The notes under the pieces were generated by a model that saw only the letters and a list, made by a program, of their open reading frames with translations, made no database searches and had not been told where the DNA came from. A program made the position numbers and the translations under genes. DNA of 64,000 bases from Triatoma infestans (Eukaryota; Arthropoda; Insecta; Hemiptera; Reduviidae), in NCBI GenBank assembly GCA_011037195.1, contig JAAEAF010002549.1:62001-126000 (forward strand), in the 5' to 3' direction. Shown here piece after piece: positions 22,650-35,362 of this stretch (its first letter is position 1; the number at the start of each line of letters is the position of its first letter).

Positions 22650-25264
22650 CTATATTAGGAGTCAATTAATTGTTTGTAAACAATGAATTTATTTAAGTTC
22701 AAACAAATAGACCTTATATTTACTGTCCAATTTTTTTCAATTATATTTCAAACCACAGTCTATTATGTTTATTCAATTTTTGAAATTGTGGACATTTTTA
22801 TGACAGTCTTCCTTAATTTTCATTTAAAGAGCGATGTTTACCTTTAGGGTAAAGTACAGTTGACAGAACTGAAATAATTCTATTTTAATTATCTATGTTT
22901 CGTGATATACTAGGGCAACAAAGAGATGATTTTCAGAATTTCCCAGACTTTTAACCCTAACAGTTTTTTTTTTCAACAAAATTTCTTCTCTTTTCTTTTT
23001 ATGTAATCAATTTCCTAAATTGCAATAATTGCCATAGAATTATAATTAAAGTAACAATTTGTTTAATATTATGATTAGTTAATCATACATTTTTTCAAAG
23101 ACTATATTGATTAAGTAATCATTTTATTTTTAAACAAACAGAGATCAATAATTTCGTCATTATATCATCATTAAATCACTAATTATCTTTAATAATGATG
23201 AAGTAGTTTAGAAAGGAGAAGAAAGTAAAAATGTCATTTATTTTCTACAGGGAGTATCGTGAAAGTAGAGAGTATATTTTTCCTGGTAGTATGGTATATT
23301 TGAGACAGGAGCCGCCAATCTAAAGATTGACAGTGGATTGACAGGGAAGCTAAAGCACTAATACGATTAGAGGTAGCAAGATTCCCTCTCTCCAACTGTC
23401 TCTTTCCACTTTTTCCCCAACCTCGATCATTCTCTCTCTCTATTTTATGAGGTAAGGGACGGGCAGCCTAATGACGGGCTCTGACCGTTGTTGTATTGTC
23501 ACTCTCTCTCTCTCTTTCAGTATATATATATATATATATATTGTGGAATGAGTTAGGAGACTATCCTGTTTTTTTACTTGACAAGGGTCCGTCTTGTCAA
23601 TAGAGATCAATAAAACAGTGTGTAACCTTCTGTAGTTGAATGACGCAATGACAAAGGTATATTCTTCCTCCAGTTTATCATTCATTCTTTTTCACTTATG
23701 GTCACCCTATTTTTTGTATTTTTTTTCGTTTTTTTTTTCACAATACCTTATTTTCTTTTGTTCTATTCGTCGATATATAATTGAACGTACTCCATTTTTA
23801 TTATTTATTCTGAGCAAAAGTAACTGTAAGAGAGCGTAAATTTCTTACGATATTCACTTTCATTTTAATAACTTCTATCTTGATCTTTATTAGTTATATA
23901 CAATTGTATATCATTATAATTAGTGATTTTTTTTGCATGTATATGTGGATACTATGATTGGTCCCACGCATTTCGGGAAGTTTTGGCAAGCAATGTGTGA
24001 ATCTTGATTAACACCTTATAAAAGACACAATCACAGTATACAATGTTACAAGGGTTAACATTTATTTTCACTAAATTACTTAAATATTTATGAATTTATA
24101 CTGAAATAAATATTACAAGATTTTTTATTTTTTTTCCTTTACTGACGGTGACGTAACTCATTTTTGCATAATGAGATTATAGCTAAGACCCCTAAAATGA
24201 GTAAATGCAGCTCTCTTTCCAGAATCTTTGACGCAGAAAACGTTTCAATTTTTATATACTCTTTGTTTGCATAATGACAGCATTGTAGTTTTCTTTGCAG
24301 GAAAAAAAATTGAGGTCCTATTGCTAATCTGAGTTGTTCTCTCACTTCATTGTAGAGACGTAGTAGAAAGATACCAACTAGGTTTGAGAAGCTTAGGACA
24401 GATTTTTGAACATTGAGAATAATGTAATGCTTAAGCCATGTCCATTTATACTTTCTATTCTTGAAGTTGGTGCACTTGCTATCGTGAAGTAATTATTATA
24501 TTACATTTATTGTTTCGGCAGTCTGGGAATTATGGCAAGACCGAAACACATACGTATACATACCAACTCCTCACAAGTGTCAAGTGATATGGCCTAAGTA
24601 CTTTTATATTCCAGAGCTTCCTGTTAATATATTACAAACTCTGACTGAAATGTAATGGCTGATAAAAATATAATTTATTTTACAAAAAAAATATTCTCTA
24701 AAATAAAAGAAAAAAAAAGGGATTCAATTCATGTTCTTCTCAATTCAGCAACTAATTTCAAGCTGATGTAGCTGAAGATTTTGACAGTCGATAATATTTG
24801 GAGGGGAATTCCTATTTTTAAAACGACTCGTTTTAAAAAAAACCATGTACGTGCTGAACAATTTTTATAGGCCGCTGTCTTGTCTGTTTCATAAACACCT
24901 AATAAATACGTAAGTGTCTACAATTAGTAATCACTAGATTATTGACATAGAAGATTAAACAATTAGAAAAATAGAATTTTTTGTTTTAATGGTTCCTTTA
25001 ATCAATATTATTTAAGTTAAAACTTATCCATACGCACGTACATGGTTGGACATTTGAATTGTACATTTATTGACATTGATGACTAAACATTTAAAAGAGC
25101 TTGTAGATGTTTTGTTATTATAGGACACTTTAGTGTCTATATGTCTTTTCATCGTGTGTGGTCTGTACCCAGCTTATGTTTATCCCCTATGCTCAATATT
25201 GATGAATCGCCTAATGTTAGAATAGAAACTTTATTATATCTTTTTGTTATTTTTCTCTTACATC
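22650..25264. other. no gene supported
   Basis: AT-rich, with a TC tract and TA run at 23,497-23,540. The only notable part is the unassigned open stretch at 24.1-24.4 kb. Confidence 0.5.
24130..24420 (-). other. open coding-like stretch, unrecognised
   Basis: The minus-strand frame is open from about 24,420 to the stop near 24,139 and reads SFSNLVGIFLLRLYNEVREQ then LERELHLLILGVLAIISLC. No domain is recognised. It might be a decayed ORF or chance. Confidence 0.5.
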
Positions 25265-25470
25265 GCAGGAACCTCAAACTTGATATTCTTTATATACCAA
25301 GTACGACCCATTTGCATCTGACAGTAACGTTGATATGATTTTGTTTTTTCTCGCGAATTCAACTCCTACGATTTTGTTTAATCTAAATTAATATGAAAAT
25401 CCTTAAAACTATTATTTGAAACATTTTTCCGGGTAAATAATTGATTTTTTTGGGAAAACTGATGGAACTA
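25265..25470 (-). repeat. family R fragment
   Basis: CGCAGGAACCTCAAACTTGA, CATCTGACAGTAACG and GAAACATTTTTCCGGG match the middle of the reverse copy at 25.9 kb, less than 1 kb downstream and in the same orientation. Confidence 0.5.
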
Positions 25471-25907
25471 TAACAGTCAATTTTTCATTTAAAGTGTTAC
25501 TATATAGTTACAACATATGTCTAATATCCTTTACTATTAAAATTATAATATTAAATGCATTGCTAGCACTCTAACTTTGAAAAATTCGTTTTACTCGAAT
25601 CTACAATTTTATAGAATAATGTTTCTCATTCAGTTTCCGCACTTGAATCTTTAATCTTGAAATGGTAAGTGCAATCTAGCACTTTTATTTGAAACAATGT
25701 TTCTCTCGGAAAAATGTATTTGATGATATTCTGCCATATTAAAGGAAGTAGTATTATTTCCGTCACAAAGAGAGACTATTGTTTTTGTAATTTTCTGAAA
25801 TTTACTTGATAAAGATACCATCTGATTTTTTTTTATACCTGGTATATGAACTACACATAGTAGATATATCTCGCAGCAAAGGCGAATGAGCTATGAATAT
25901 AATGTTT

Positions 25908-26614
25908 ACTTTCTCTTACTCCCAGTAAGAGGAAGTATTGTAATTGTGTCAAATTTTCAATATCGAATTTTCACCGGAAATATCGTTTTGTGGTCCCCTG
26001 AGTCCTCAAAAAAGTGTTTTTTAGCGAATGTGTGTGTGTGTGTGTGTGTGTGTGTGAGTGTGTATGTGAACGCCATAGCTCAAAAATGAAAAACCGTAGA
26101 AAGTTCAAACTTGATATTCCGTTTAGGTATCACCATGGATGGCATCTGACATTGGGTCATCTGTCAAAATTCCTCAACCGGAAGTACCACTTTGCTTGTT
26201 TGTTTTTTTTTTTTTCTTTTTTGCGATTTTATCAAAAATGGCTCCGACGATTTTCTTGAAACGTCGTATATAAGCTAAACATAGAAAGATCTACAACTTT
26301 TATTTAAAACATTTCTCTAGGAAAATTCATTTAATGGCACTTTTAGGGGAGGGGGTGGGGTTATGTTTTTCTCTGAAGAATCATAGTTGATTATACGATT
26401 CTATCATCCAAACAAAATTAATTAGAAATAAATGGATGGCCAAAATTTTGAGTTTCAAAGAAATTAGTTAACCGGAAGTGCGCTTTTACTGAACGGTTTT
26501 TTCAGTTTTCATCGTATTTGAATTAATTTGGTACACAAACTATAAAATTTGTCAATTATAATTTTGAGAATTGGAGTGAGAGAAAGTTGTGTGAGTGTTT
26601 CACACCAGATTTTT
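25908..26614 (-). repeat. family R, well preserved reverse copy
   Basis: Both termini are clear: CTCTTACTCCCAGTAAGAGG at the left and GAGAAAGTTGTGTGAGTGTT, then TCACACCAG, at the right. ACCGGAAGT occurs at 26177 and 26471, marking two internal units. A GT microsatellite at 26,030-26,057 sits where the 6.8 kb copy has TA repeats. Confidence 0.5.
26030..26066 (+). repeat. (GT)n microsatellite inside family R copy
   Basis: About 14 GT units at the position where other R copies carry TA, CA or GT runs. Confidence 0.5.
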
Positions 26615-27429
26615 TTTTAATATTATATCGATAGAATTTATTATTCATTGAAATATAGTAATGTCGTTAAACTTAAAAGAGCATTTAAGAAAGATCTGTT
26701 GTAAATATCGTTAACTCTAAAATTCTTACACATAATCATCTCAAACATCGTTTTGAATCTTTTCAACATAATTATTACATTAGATATAAAAAACTGGAGT
26801 TAATTTTTCAATTTCTTTTTATGTTTGACCGCAAGTTGAATAAAATTTTATATATAAAAAAAAAATCTATTTTAATGCAACACAGACACTAAACTGGAAA
26901 CCAAAGAAAGTGAAAAATAGAGAAAACAAGAAGATGAAGAAGAAGAAAAAAAAAAATGACTTGATTCCTTGATTCATTTTTCAAACACTTGTAAGTGTGA
27001 TGATATTTAAGGTTTAGAACAGAAACTTTGTAAACACGTACTTTAAGAAGAAAAGGAGTTTGTCTTAGCTGAGTTAACTTATTAAGCAGCAGGTGTTTGT
27101 GTGCGAATGTGTTCTGTTTGTACGTCTGTCTGTCTATCTGTGTGTATGTAATGTTTGGTAGTACTTAGTGTACTTAGCCTGTTGGGAACGCTCTTCACAC
27201 TCCAGAGTTAATTCTCTCCTTCCGCAATGCAGTCTTAACATTTCCCATATTTCTTTACATTCTACAATCCAGTTTTCTGTTATTGTTAACTATTTATGAA
27301 CATTAATTTGTTCTAAAACGTTCTTATAATTTTTTGTTATCCCATACTCTCAATTGGCAAATTAGCCATACGGCGTAGCGCGCCCCAATAAAGAGTAAAT
27401 TGCTGTTTAAATGTGTCATATTAGTCGCT

Positions 27430-28245
27430 TCATGTCCTGGTAGAAGCGAGTGCATTATATGAATAAAGATGGTCATCACACATTCTACTGCTATGGCACA
27501 GAGGGTAGGGTACGTGTCCGGTTTGGAGATGAAGACACCAATCCGGCACAGACCTGTAAATCAACACATGAAAAGCGGCCACTTCGAGCTCAATGGTTTA
27601 GGTACGGAATACCCGCTTCATCTAAATGGCAAGGTAAGTAGCGGCCTTGTCAGGAGGATGTTGCAAAACCGTAGGCTCTATGGACAGGCTTGCCTGTCCA
27701 AGGCCGGGGCAGCGACCATTCTAGGCCTTTAAGTAGGAGGCTTGTTCTCTCTACATAATGGTACCGTGGGATCGTGAGTCAGTCCGGCAGAGCTTGCTCT
27801 GCACTTACGAGTTGAGGAAAGGTTTCGTGGTGTTCGAGGTTAGCAGGGACGGTGGTGGCATCCAAGTGATCTGTTATGTGAGCGGGAGTTGATTGTTTTG
27901 CCTGCGGGAATAGTTCCGCCTTCTCCCAATGTCTCACAAGAGCAGTACTCTAAATGGCAGTTCTACCGCTGGCTGAGGCAATAAATAATCCCTTTTTTTG
28001 TGCCAGTGAGTCTGCATTCATTCCCCGGAATCCCCACTTTGCTTGGTATCCACTGGAAAGTGAGGTCAAAGCTACTATTCACACGCTTGGATAGCTCTCT
28101 TCTACATATGAGAGTGAGAAGGCCATCGGAGGGAAACGATTACTTCAAAATTCCAGGGTAGCTGACTGCGAGCCTACAAGGAATATGACACGCTGAGAAG
28201 ACGAAGATCTGAGATCCGTCTTACTAAACCACAATGGTGACGTCT
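27430..28245 (-). pseudogene. degenerate LINE RNase H domain and C-terminus
   Basis: This GC-richer stretch encodes, on the minus strand at 28062-28017, TFQWIPSKVGIPGNE, the hallmark of LINE RNase H domains (WxPxHxGIxGNE). The usual His is replaced by Lys. Downstream pieces include LTRLRSG-like and GLCRIG...YPTLCAIAVE, resembling the cysteine-containing tail. Stops and frameshifts are frequent. It is a dead copy of a jockey/I-like element. Confidence 0.5.
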
Positions 28246-28318
28246 CTCCTTTGAAATTTCGATATCGAAAATTTAACACATACTGCAATACCTTCTCTTA
28301 ACAGTAGTAAGAGAAAGT
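28240..28318 (+). repeat. family R, right-end fragment
   Basis: TTTCGATATCGAAAATTTAAC, then CTTCTCTTAACAGTAGTAAG matches the right terminus. It abuts the LINE RNase H remnant. Confidence 0.5.
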
Positions 28319-28738
28319 CAACATTGCTAACCTAACTGCGCATCTACAAACCTATCTCTTTTATTTGATACATTATTCCATAAAAATTGATTCAGCGTTT
28401 TACTGGGAGGAGCGAGCCTTAACTCTAAACTACCAATTAAATTAAATGTTTATCGGAGATTGATAAAATAGCATCCTGGTGTGTGAAATGTAGCAATCAC
28501 CTTCTGCTAGCTTTTTGTATCCTAAGAATCTGCAATTAATACGCAATATTCCCTACCCCCTCACTAATTTATGTTAAGGATGGTTATTAATTGTTTCAAA
28601 AAAATTGCAATTTTGAGCAAAACATTTCACTTTTAATTTTAATAATTGGAATTAATAAGGAACGTCGCTTGGGATTTCCTCTAAAGATTTATCTTATCTC
28701 TAATACTTTAGTTAACACTATTGGGTTTTCAGAGATAT

Positions 28739-28766
28739 TTTCCAGCTCTGCGGAACCAAACACAAC
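28739..28766 (-). repeat. terminal fragment of the fold-back family
   Basis: Reads CCAGCTCTGCGGAACCAAAC, the reverse complement of the family's TGGTTCCGCAGAGCTGG start. Nothing more of the element is recognisable. Confidence 0.5.
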
Positions 28767-31700
28767 ACCTATTGGGTTTTAACTATTTTTTTTTTTCATA
28801 AGAAATGTTTATATACTTCCTCTCTCTGTTTTCTCGCATACACGTACCAAGCACGCAGCAAACAAACATATAACACATACACACACACAAACAGACACAC
28901 ATACCGTGGTGCTATGACAACCAACTCATTCTCTCCTTCTCCAACTCATACTGGCCTATTGTCACTTCTTTTTCTAAACTTACCTTTTCCATCATAACTC
29001 CGCTACATCCTGCTGTTAAAATGTCACGTACTACCACTCCAGTCTTCAAGTATAACACTCGGTGTTTAGCTTTTGGGACAAAATGTTTGCACGAGTCAGC
29101 CTTTTATTATGGACATACACACGCACACACATTTACTTAAAAAAAAGAAAAGAAAAAATAATCTATTTTTTTCTTTTTGCAGTTCGCACTTTATATAGAG
29201 AGAGGCTTAAGAGGGGTGTTTTTGAAGTTTGTATACTCTATGGAATTTTGGCGCTAGAAGCCTGTTTATGTGGGAGGACTGTATTCACTTTTCCACATTA
29301 TTTAATAGAAAATATATTGATTATTGGTTATTACTATTATTGGAGAGAAGCTTGTTTTTAGAATTGTCCTATCTGGCAAATGTGGGTGATATAATATGAT
29401 ATTGAAAGAGTGCAGGAAAAACGAAACACATATCCTCTAAATTTAAATATATTGTTTTGTTTAGAAGTAGAATTATAAGTTTCTAAAAAAAAAGAAGGGG
29501 TAGGACACCAACGTTATTACGTATTTAAGATTTTCGTTGTTTGAATTTTAGATACGTACAACTTTTTCATATATTTGACCAATTCTTTTTAAGAGAGAAA
29601 TTTTCAATAAAAATAGGTTTTATCAAATTAGTCTCTGAAGACTTTATACATACTTTATATTCAAACTTTAGAAGGAAAGCTTTACTATAAACATTTATAA
29701 AACAAAAATTAATATTATTACTTTTGTTGAAAGGTGTCCTGACGTATTATCTAAGTAATTTAATAATCTAATAATCTAATTAATTGATTTAAATTTTATT
29801 TAAAACCTGAACCACTTTCAAATAATTGAATTTATTGTACAAAGATTTTATCTTGGTGAAACCAAACAAGTTTAGCAATAATATTTATTTGTGTTGTTTA
29901 ACGTTACTAGTGCCTTAAGGTGTAGGGCAACATGGTTATATTCAATAAACGATCGAGGGGAAGGCCTGAAGAACGACGAGTGTATTTGTGTATACATTTG
30001 AAAGTTGCGGATATTTTCATATTCTGGTGTTATTGTTGATGAAGAAAGAGGTGGTTCTTTTCTTCAAGACACTTTGGAAGTGATGTAGTACCTTGAGGGC
30101 TCACGGGTGATTTTTGATTAAAGCTTATGAATAGAATTCTCTCTCTCTCTCTCTCTCTCATTCTGTTCGTATCACAAATGGGATGGAAATAAGTGAGTAG
30201 AGTGAATAGAGGTGAGAAAGATAGATAGAATATATAAGTGAGATGGTGATATTGAGGTGCGGTAATTGAGTTTGGATGGCTGATTAAATTTGAAGGATGT
30301 GTCTGTCCGTCAGTCAGTCAGTCAGTTTCTATCTGTCTGTCTTGCTTGTCTGTCAGTCCAGTTGAAGATCCGACGTGCTTGTGGATGTATAAACAGAGTG
30401 AATATGAAAGAGTAAGAGAGTGACTTCTAGTAAGGGTTATTCCCCCCCCCCCCTAGGGAGGTAGAAGGTTTTAGGTTTGGTGGGTTATATAGTCAGAAGT
30501 GTCTAGGTGTGAATGACAAGATATGTTTTCTTCACCCGTAATTATATGTGCGTGTGGTTAGTTTATATATATATATATTGCGTTTGTGCAAGTTGTTATG
30601 ATATTTAAACACACACACACAAATAAGCGTTCTTTTCAACTACCAAACTCCCTCTCACTCTTTCATATTTAATAACTGCCATCTCTTTCTAAAACTATAT
30701 ATATATATACATTTCTGTTTCACTCACTTCATCGCCATAGTGATATGAACTGTTTCTCTCCTCCCCTAGTTATCCTGTCTCTGTTTAGTTGCCTTACTTG
30801 TCTGTTCACAATGACGCCTGTCACCGGCTCGTCACTTCTCTTCTACTTACAGAGACCCCTTTTGTTCTCTGCTGACATTGACTAACACACACACATATAT
30901 TTATATACCCACATATACACTTACACAAACCAGGGAACATATCATCATCATCATCATCATCATCATCAACATCATCATTGTCTGTACGAACTTCTAGTCC
31001 CTCTGCCAGCTTCTTCTTCTAGTTTCTTCATCTTCTTTGCCACTGACGTTATGACAATTACAAAACGAAAAGACATACATATACACAGACTAACATTCAC
31101 AAACATACAAACACATTGGTTACATTGAAAGAGAAGCACATCCTCTCCTGAAATACAAAACTATACTACCAAAAGGAACCTAGGCAGCAATCTAAAAACC
31201 ACGACTCTCTATTGTTCTGAAACGGTTCGATTGACGGCTACACTTTTCTTTAGAGTTCCTTGGTATTGATTTTCATTCTTTTTTTATTTTATTTTATTTT
31301 TTTTTATTCTCTTTACTTGTGTATCATTAAAAGAAATTACATACTCTATTTAAATAGGTCACAATATTTTCGTTAATTGCATATATGATATATCCGTATC
31401 TCATGCGAGACTAGGAAAATTTTGAATTTAAATGCAAAAACCAATACTTAATTAAATGATAATTTTGTCCTTAATTTATGGAACCACTTTAGAGGTTCAA
31501 ATAACACGCAGAGCACCTTCCTCCTTCCAAATACAATAAGTATAAAAATCTCATAAACTTCTTTCTATCATATGCTGATTTAATTATTAAAAATAATAGA
31601 TATACTTTTCTGCTGCTAACAAAATATAAACTGGTTCCCTTTAAATAGTTTAGCTGAATCCCGGTAAAGTCAGAAGAATCCTGGGGCCGAGTTTTGATAT

Positions 31701-34499
31701 TCGATTGTTTGGACTCCGCATAATAGGTGCCTGACAAGTAAATTTTGGAATATTACTTATGAAACTTGTTGTAACTTTTAACTAAATTAGAGAAAAGCCA
31801 ATTTTATTAGATTTTATTTCATTTTAATAAATCATTTTATAGTTTAAGTTGTCTTTCTAGAAATAGCAAAACACAACTTATCCGTTTATTGATTTTTCTT
31901 AATTTCTTTTTAATTCACTGAGGCCCCCATTCCATTTTTATAAGCTGCAAACTTTACTATATTACGCTCTTCGATAATTCCCCCGATTAAATATAAGCAT
32001 AATCCTAATCAAGTACACAGTGTGTTTGTTAAAAAGAAATTCTAAAATATTAAATTTTGAAATAGTCCGAATTATTTTCTTTATTTCCTTCCTGCAGAGA
32101 ATACTTTAAACCACTTTTTGTTCGATAAGAAAAAAGTGTGCTGTGTTCAGCCTTGAAAATTCTATTGTGGCTTCTTACTGTTAGCAGGAGAATCAACTTA
32201 AATTACGAAAAATTTTAAAAACCTGGAAAGGTTCAATACCCCCCTTTTCAATACCCGAAATATACACATTTAAACGTTCACTAGATAGCTTCGTCACATT
32301 CCGTCAGGAGGTTTCTTGGAGTTTCTTTATCCGATGTAGCTGCCCAGAAAAGCCTTACCCAGTCTCATCTCCAAACAGCTTTCTCGTGAGTGCTTCCTCA
32401 TTTCTCTCCTTTTATTAGAAAGAGAATAGGATGTGATTTGTGTTGAGGATATTAAGTTATGATCCTTCTTTCTACCATTTCCCTTATTCTTATTTCTACC
32501 CATCCATCCACTATGACAAAAACCAGGCGATTCCCTTCCTATCGAATTAAGTAATTCGAATTTAGAGATTTGGTTCTCTATGCAACTTACAATGAAACAA
32601 ACATTCTGATATGATCTTGTGATATGGCGGAAGCCTTAAAATTGTCTAAGGAAATCTTTAAAGGGATCTACGAAATTTTTGTTGCTATTTTACCAAGGAA
32701 ATTAGAGGAGTGAAAACGAATCCTTCCAAAAATTGTTGATAGTTGACAGTTTTTTTTCCTTTTGAGCATTAGAACCATTAGGGCAGGATATACGCGCATA
32801 CATCAAGATCTCTCAAGAAATAAATAATGGCTATTCCACCTTCTTCTAGAGGAGTAGTCGAATTTATTTTGACGTCAGTTGGTTTAAAACTGTAATCTTA
32901 GACACAATCATAGGAATTTATTTGTAATTTCTTCTTCTTTTTTCTTTTGCAACACTTTATTTATTATAAAAATTATCTCAGCTTGAAAATAAAATAAATA
33001 AAAAATAAAAAACCTATTAAACAGAATAGTCATTTAGTAAAAAGGTTGGGAAAAAGGGCGCTGGCTTTGTTATTAACTGTGAAGGGTCTAAGTGTTGATG
33101 AGCGAACAGTTTGCTATAGTGGTGGCGGATGGAAGGGATGGTACAGTTTTATTGTTTACCATTCTGATGTGAGAAGATATTGTAGTTTGTTAGTATGCTA
33201 ACGGTGCACTCTTGCCTCATCTTCTTCTTCTCCTTGGCTATCTTATTCCTCACTCACTGGTCGGCAATGAACGGTCTTAGCCTATCCTTCTCTTCATTGC
33301 CTCTCTTGGCTTCACATCACCTAGGAAATCTTATTTCGTCCGCCCACTACTTCAGGCCGCATCGCCTGGATGTGTTGTTCTAATCAAGTTACATGCGGAC
33401 GCTCGCCTTTGCCTTACTATAGTGCGCCCCTATCTTTCCACATTCTCTTCACTTTGGATAGAACGTATATATATAGCGCGATTGTACATTTCTTCTTAGT
33501 TGTTCCTTAGTGTTGTGATGACGATTGCTGTTCTTTGTTAATGTTTTCTCTCCCTTTCTGGTCTATATCTTGCCTTCCATACTATATAGTAGAACAAAGT
33601 CTCTAACCTCATACCAAAAACATCTCTGTTACGTCGCCAATTTGCAGTTGGCCAAACTCTCTTCCGACCTTATACTACTCTGAAATTAACAAATACACGT
33701 CTCTTCTTTTCTCTCTATCACCTTTCATTACATTCTTTCTTCTTTCTTCTTCAACTCCCAATCTATTCCAAGGCTGCTTTCTCTCTCTATCTGTGTATCG
33801 CGCTCTTTTACTCTTATACCAAAAACTCTTCCCTGTATGCACACACACACGTGTAAAGACCAACTTTTGTCTCTTCTTCATATCCTCTCTTCAACATCTC
33901 CTTTGGGAATTAATTGTTTTTGTTCTTATTATCTCCAGATTGCACAACTTTTCTACTTACTAAATATATAAAAACTTTACCCTTTCCAAACATTTCAACT
34001 AATAATGGTGTTTCTCTTGTCAAAATTGTGCAGCCTTTTGAAAAACTTTTATCTTAATTTTAACAAAATAATAAAATTTTTTTTTTTTTTTTTAATCTAA
34101 CAAGGTCAAGAATGGAAGAGTATTTTCTATTTTTAAACTAGCAAAAATCACCACCTATTGACTGTTTTACCAGTTTTTCTATCTGAGGAGCTGTCTACTT
34201 AGAGCAATGGTTTCTTGGAGTCACACAGTTTTGAGAAATTCGTTCTTCGGAATTTATTAATACAAAATATTATTTGGACTATTGTATCGTTCATCTATTG
34301 TGTAGTATCGTGATTTTTTTCTTTCTTTTTTTTCTTGTAATGGTAGTCGGAAAATTATGATTTCTGAAGTGAAAATGAAAACACAAAACTCACTGCTGAC
34401 TGAATGTATGTTGGTGATAGGAGACGGAATGACTTCGGTAACGAATGGCTAGTTGATAGTTAAAAGAGTACAAGTATCATTAGTTAGAACTCTTGCTGA
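28767..34499. other. no gene seen over 5.7 kb
   Basis: Many short microsatellites (CT at 30,140-30,158; GTCA at 30,309-30,326; C10 at 30,445; ATC at 30,938) and T-rich ORFs with no recognisable domain. 33,060-33,900 is pyrimidine-rich and more balanced. No exon with believable splice sites was identified. Confidence 0.5.
30938..30980 (+). repeat. (ATC)n microsatellite
   Basis: About nine perfect ATC units then an interrupted run. Confidence 0.5.
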
Positions 34500-34787
34500 T
34501 TCTAAAATCGACAAACTAGTGTGGATAACTTAATAAAAACTCACTGACATGTAAAAGGTCATTGAGGAGTGATTGTTTCCTGGAAGCTGTGGCTAGATTT
34601 AACTCTTTGAGAGTGGTATTGCAAACTCGTTGATAATTGTTAGTAAACTCTTCAATGCCCCTTGTAGATTTTTTTATTTCTTGATCGCTTATGGTGACTT
34701 CATCGAATAACAAACTTAGATGTTGAAAATTGATTATAGTGATTAAATCCCTGATATTTTCTGACTTTTATAAGAGTTTTGTGGTAT

Positions 34788-34955
34788 TGTGGTGGTTGGT
34801 TCCGCAGAGCTGGAGTGTATAAACTGAATTTGCTCTGTGCAAGTCTGTGTTATCACACTGTCTGACAAACGCGTCCTGAAGATGGGTGAACGCCCGAAAC
34901 CGGTCGATGACCACAAAATGAAGCAGGCTACCACGGAAAATGTCTATGATGAAGT
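34788..34955. mobile_element. fold-back element copy, left arm shortened
   Basis: Shares TGTGGTGGTTGGTTCCGCAG at its start and ACCACGGAAAATGTCT near its end with the 43.7 kb copy. The core is CTGAAGA (34876-34882), T, GGGT-GAAC-GCCC, GAAA (34896-34899). No clear flanking duplication was found. It interrupts a coding-like fragment on the minus strand. Confidence 0.5.
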
Positions 34956-35147
34956 TCAAGATTGTTTCCATTTGTTTGTTTAGCCCATTAGCCGTATCAG
35001 GAAATGTTTCCAGCTGAATTTCCTCAAAAGGAACTTTTTTTTTCATTACAATAGTTTAAGTATTACTTGCTTTAATTTAAGAAAGTCTCGTGTGTAATGG
35101 TGCTCGATCCATGCTCTATTAATTATCCTCTTTTTTTAATAATATTT

Positions 35148-35362
35148 AAGGCGCGTCAACATTATTGGTCATTGGCGTCCGGAGACTACCTAGTGCACTG
35201 CCGTAGTCCGGCCGTTCTCTCGTTACAGGCAACACTGTCCCATCACCGTACAGTGAGCTGTAGAGGCTCCTAGGAAGAAAAAAATCTAAGGGCAGCACAG
35301 CTGGACTCGATCCCTCCACGTCGGAGTCCAGTACGCTAATCATTTTACTACTCCCTTCCCTA
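35148..35362 (-). mobile_element. tRNA-derived SINE, family A
   Basis: Shares AAGGCGCGTCAACATT, GAGGCTCCTAGGAAGA and AATCTAAGGGCAGCAC with the 62.3 kb copy. Its B box is eroded. It splits a coding-like fragment on the minus strand. Confidence 0.5.

Noticed and set aside
30140..30980. CRISPR-like or satellite array
   Set aside because: Only ordinary CT, GTCA and ATC microsatellites; no spaced repeats.
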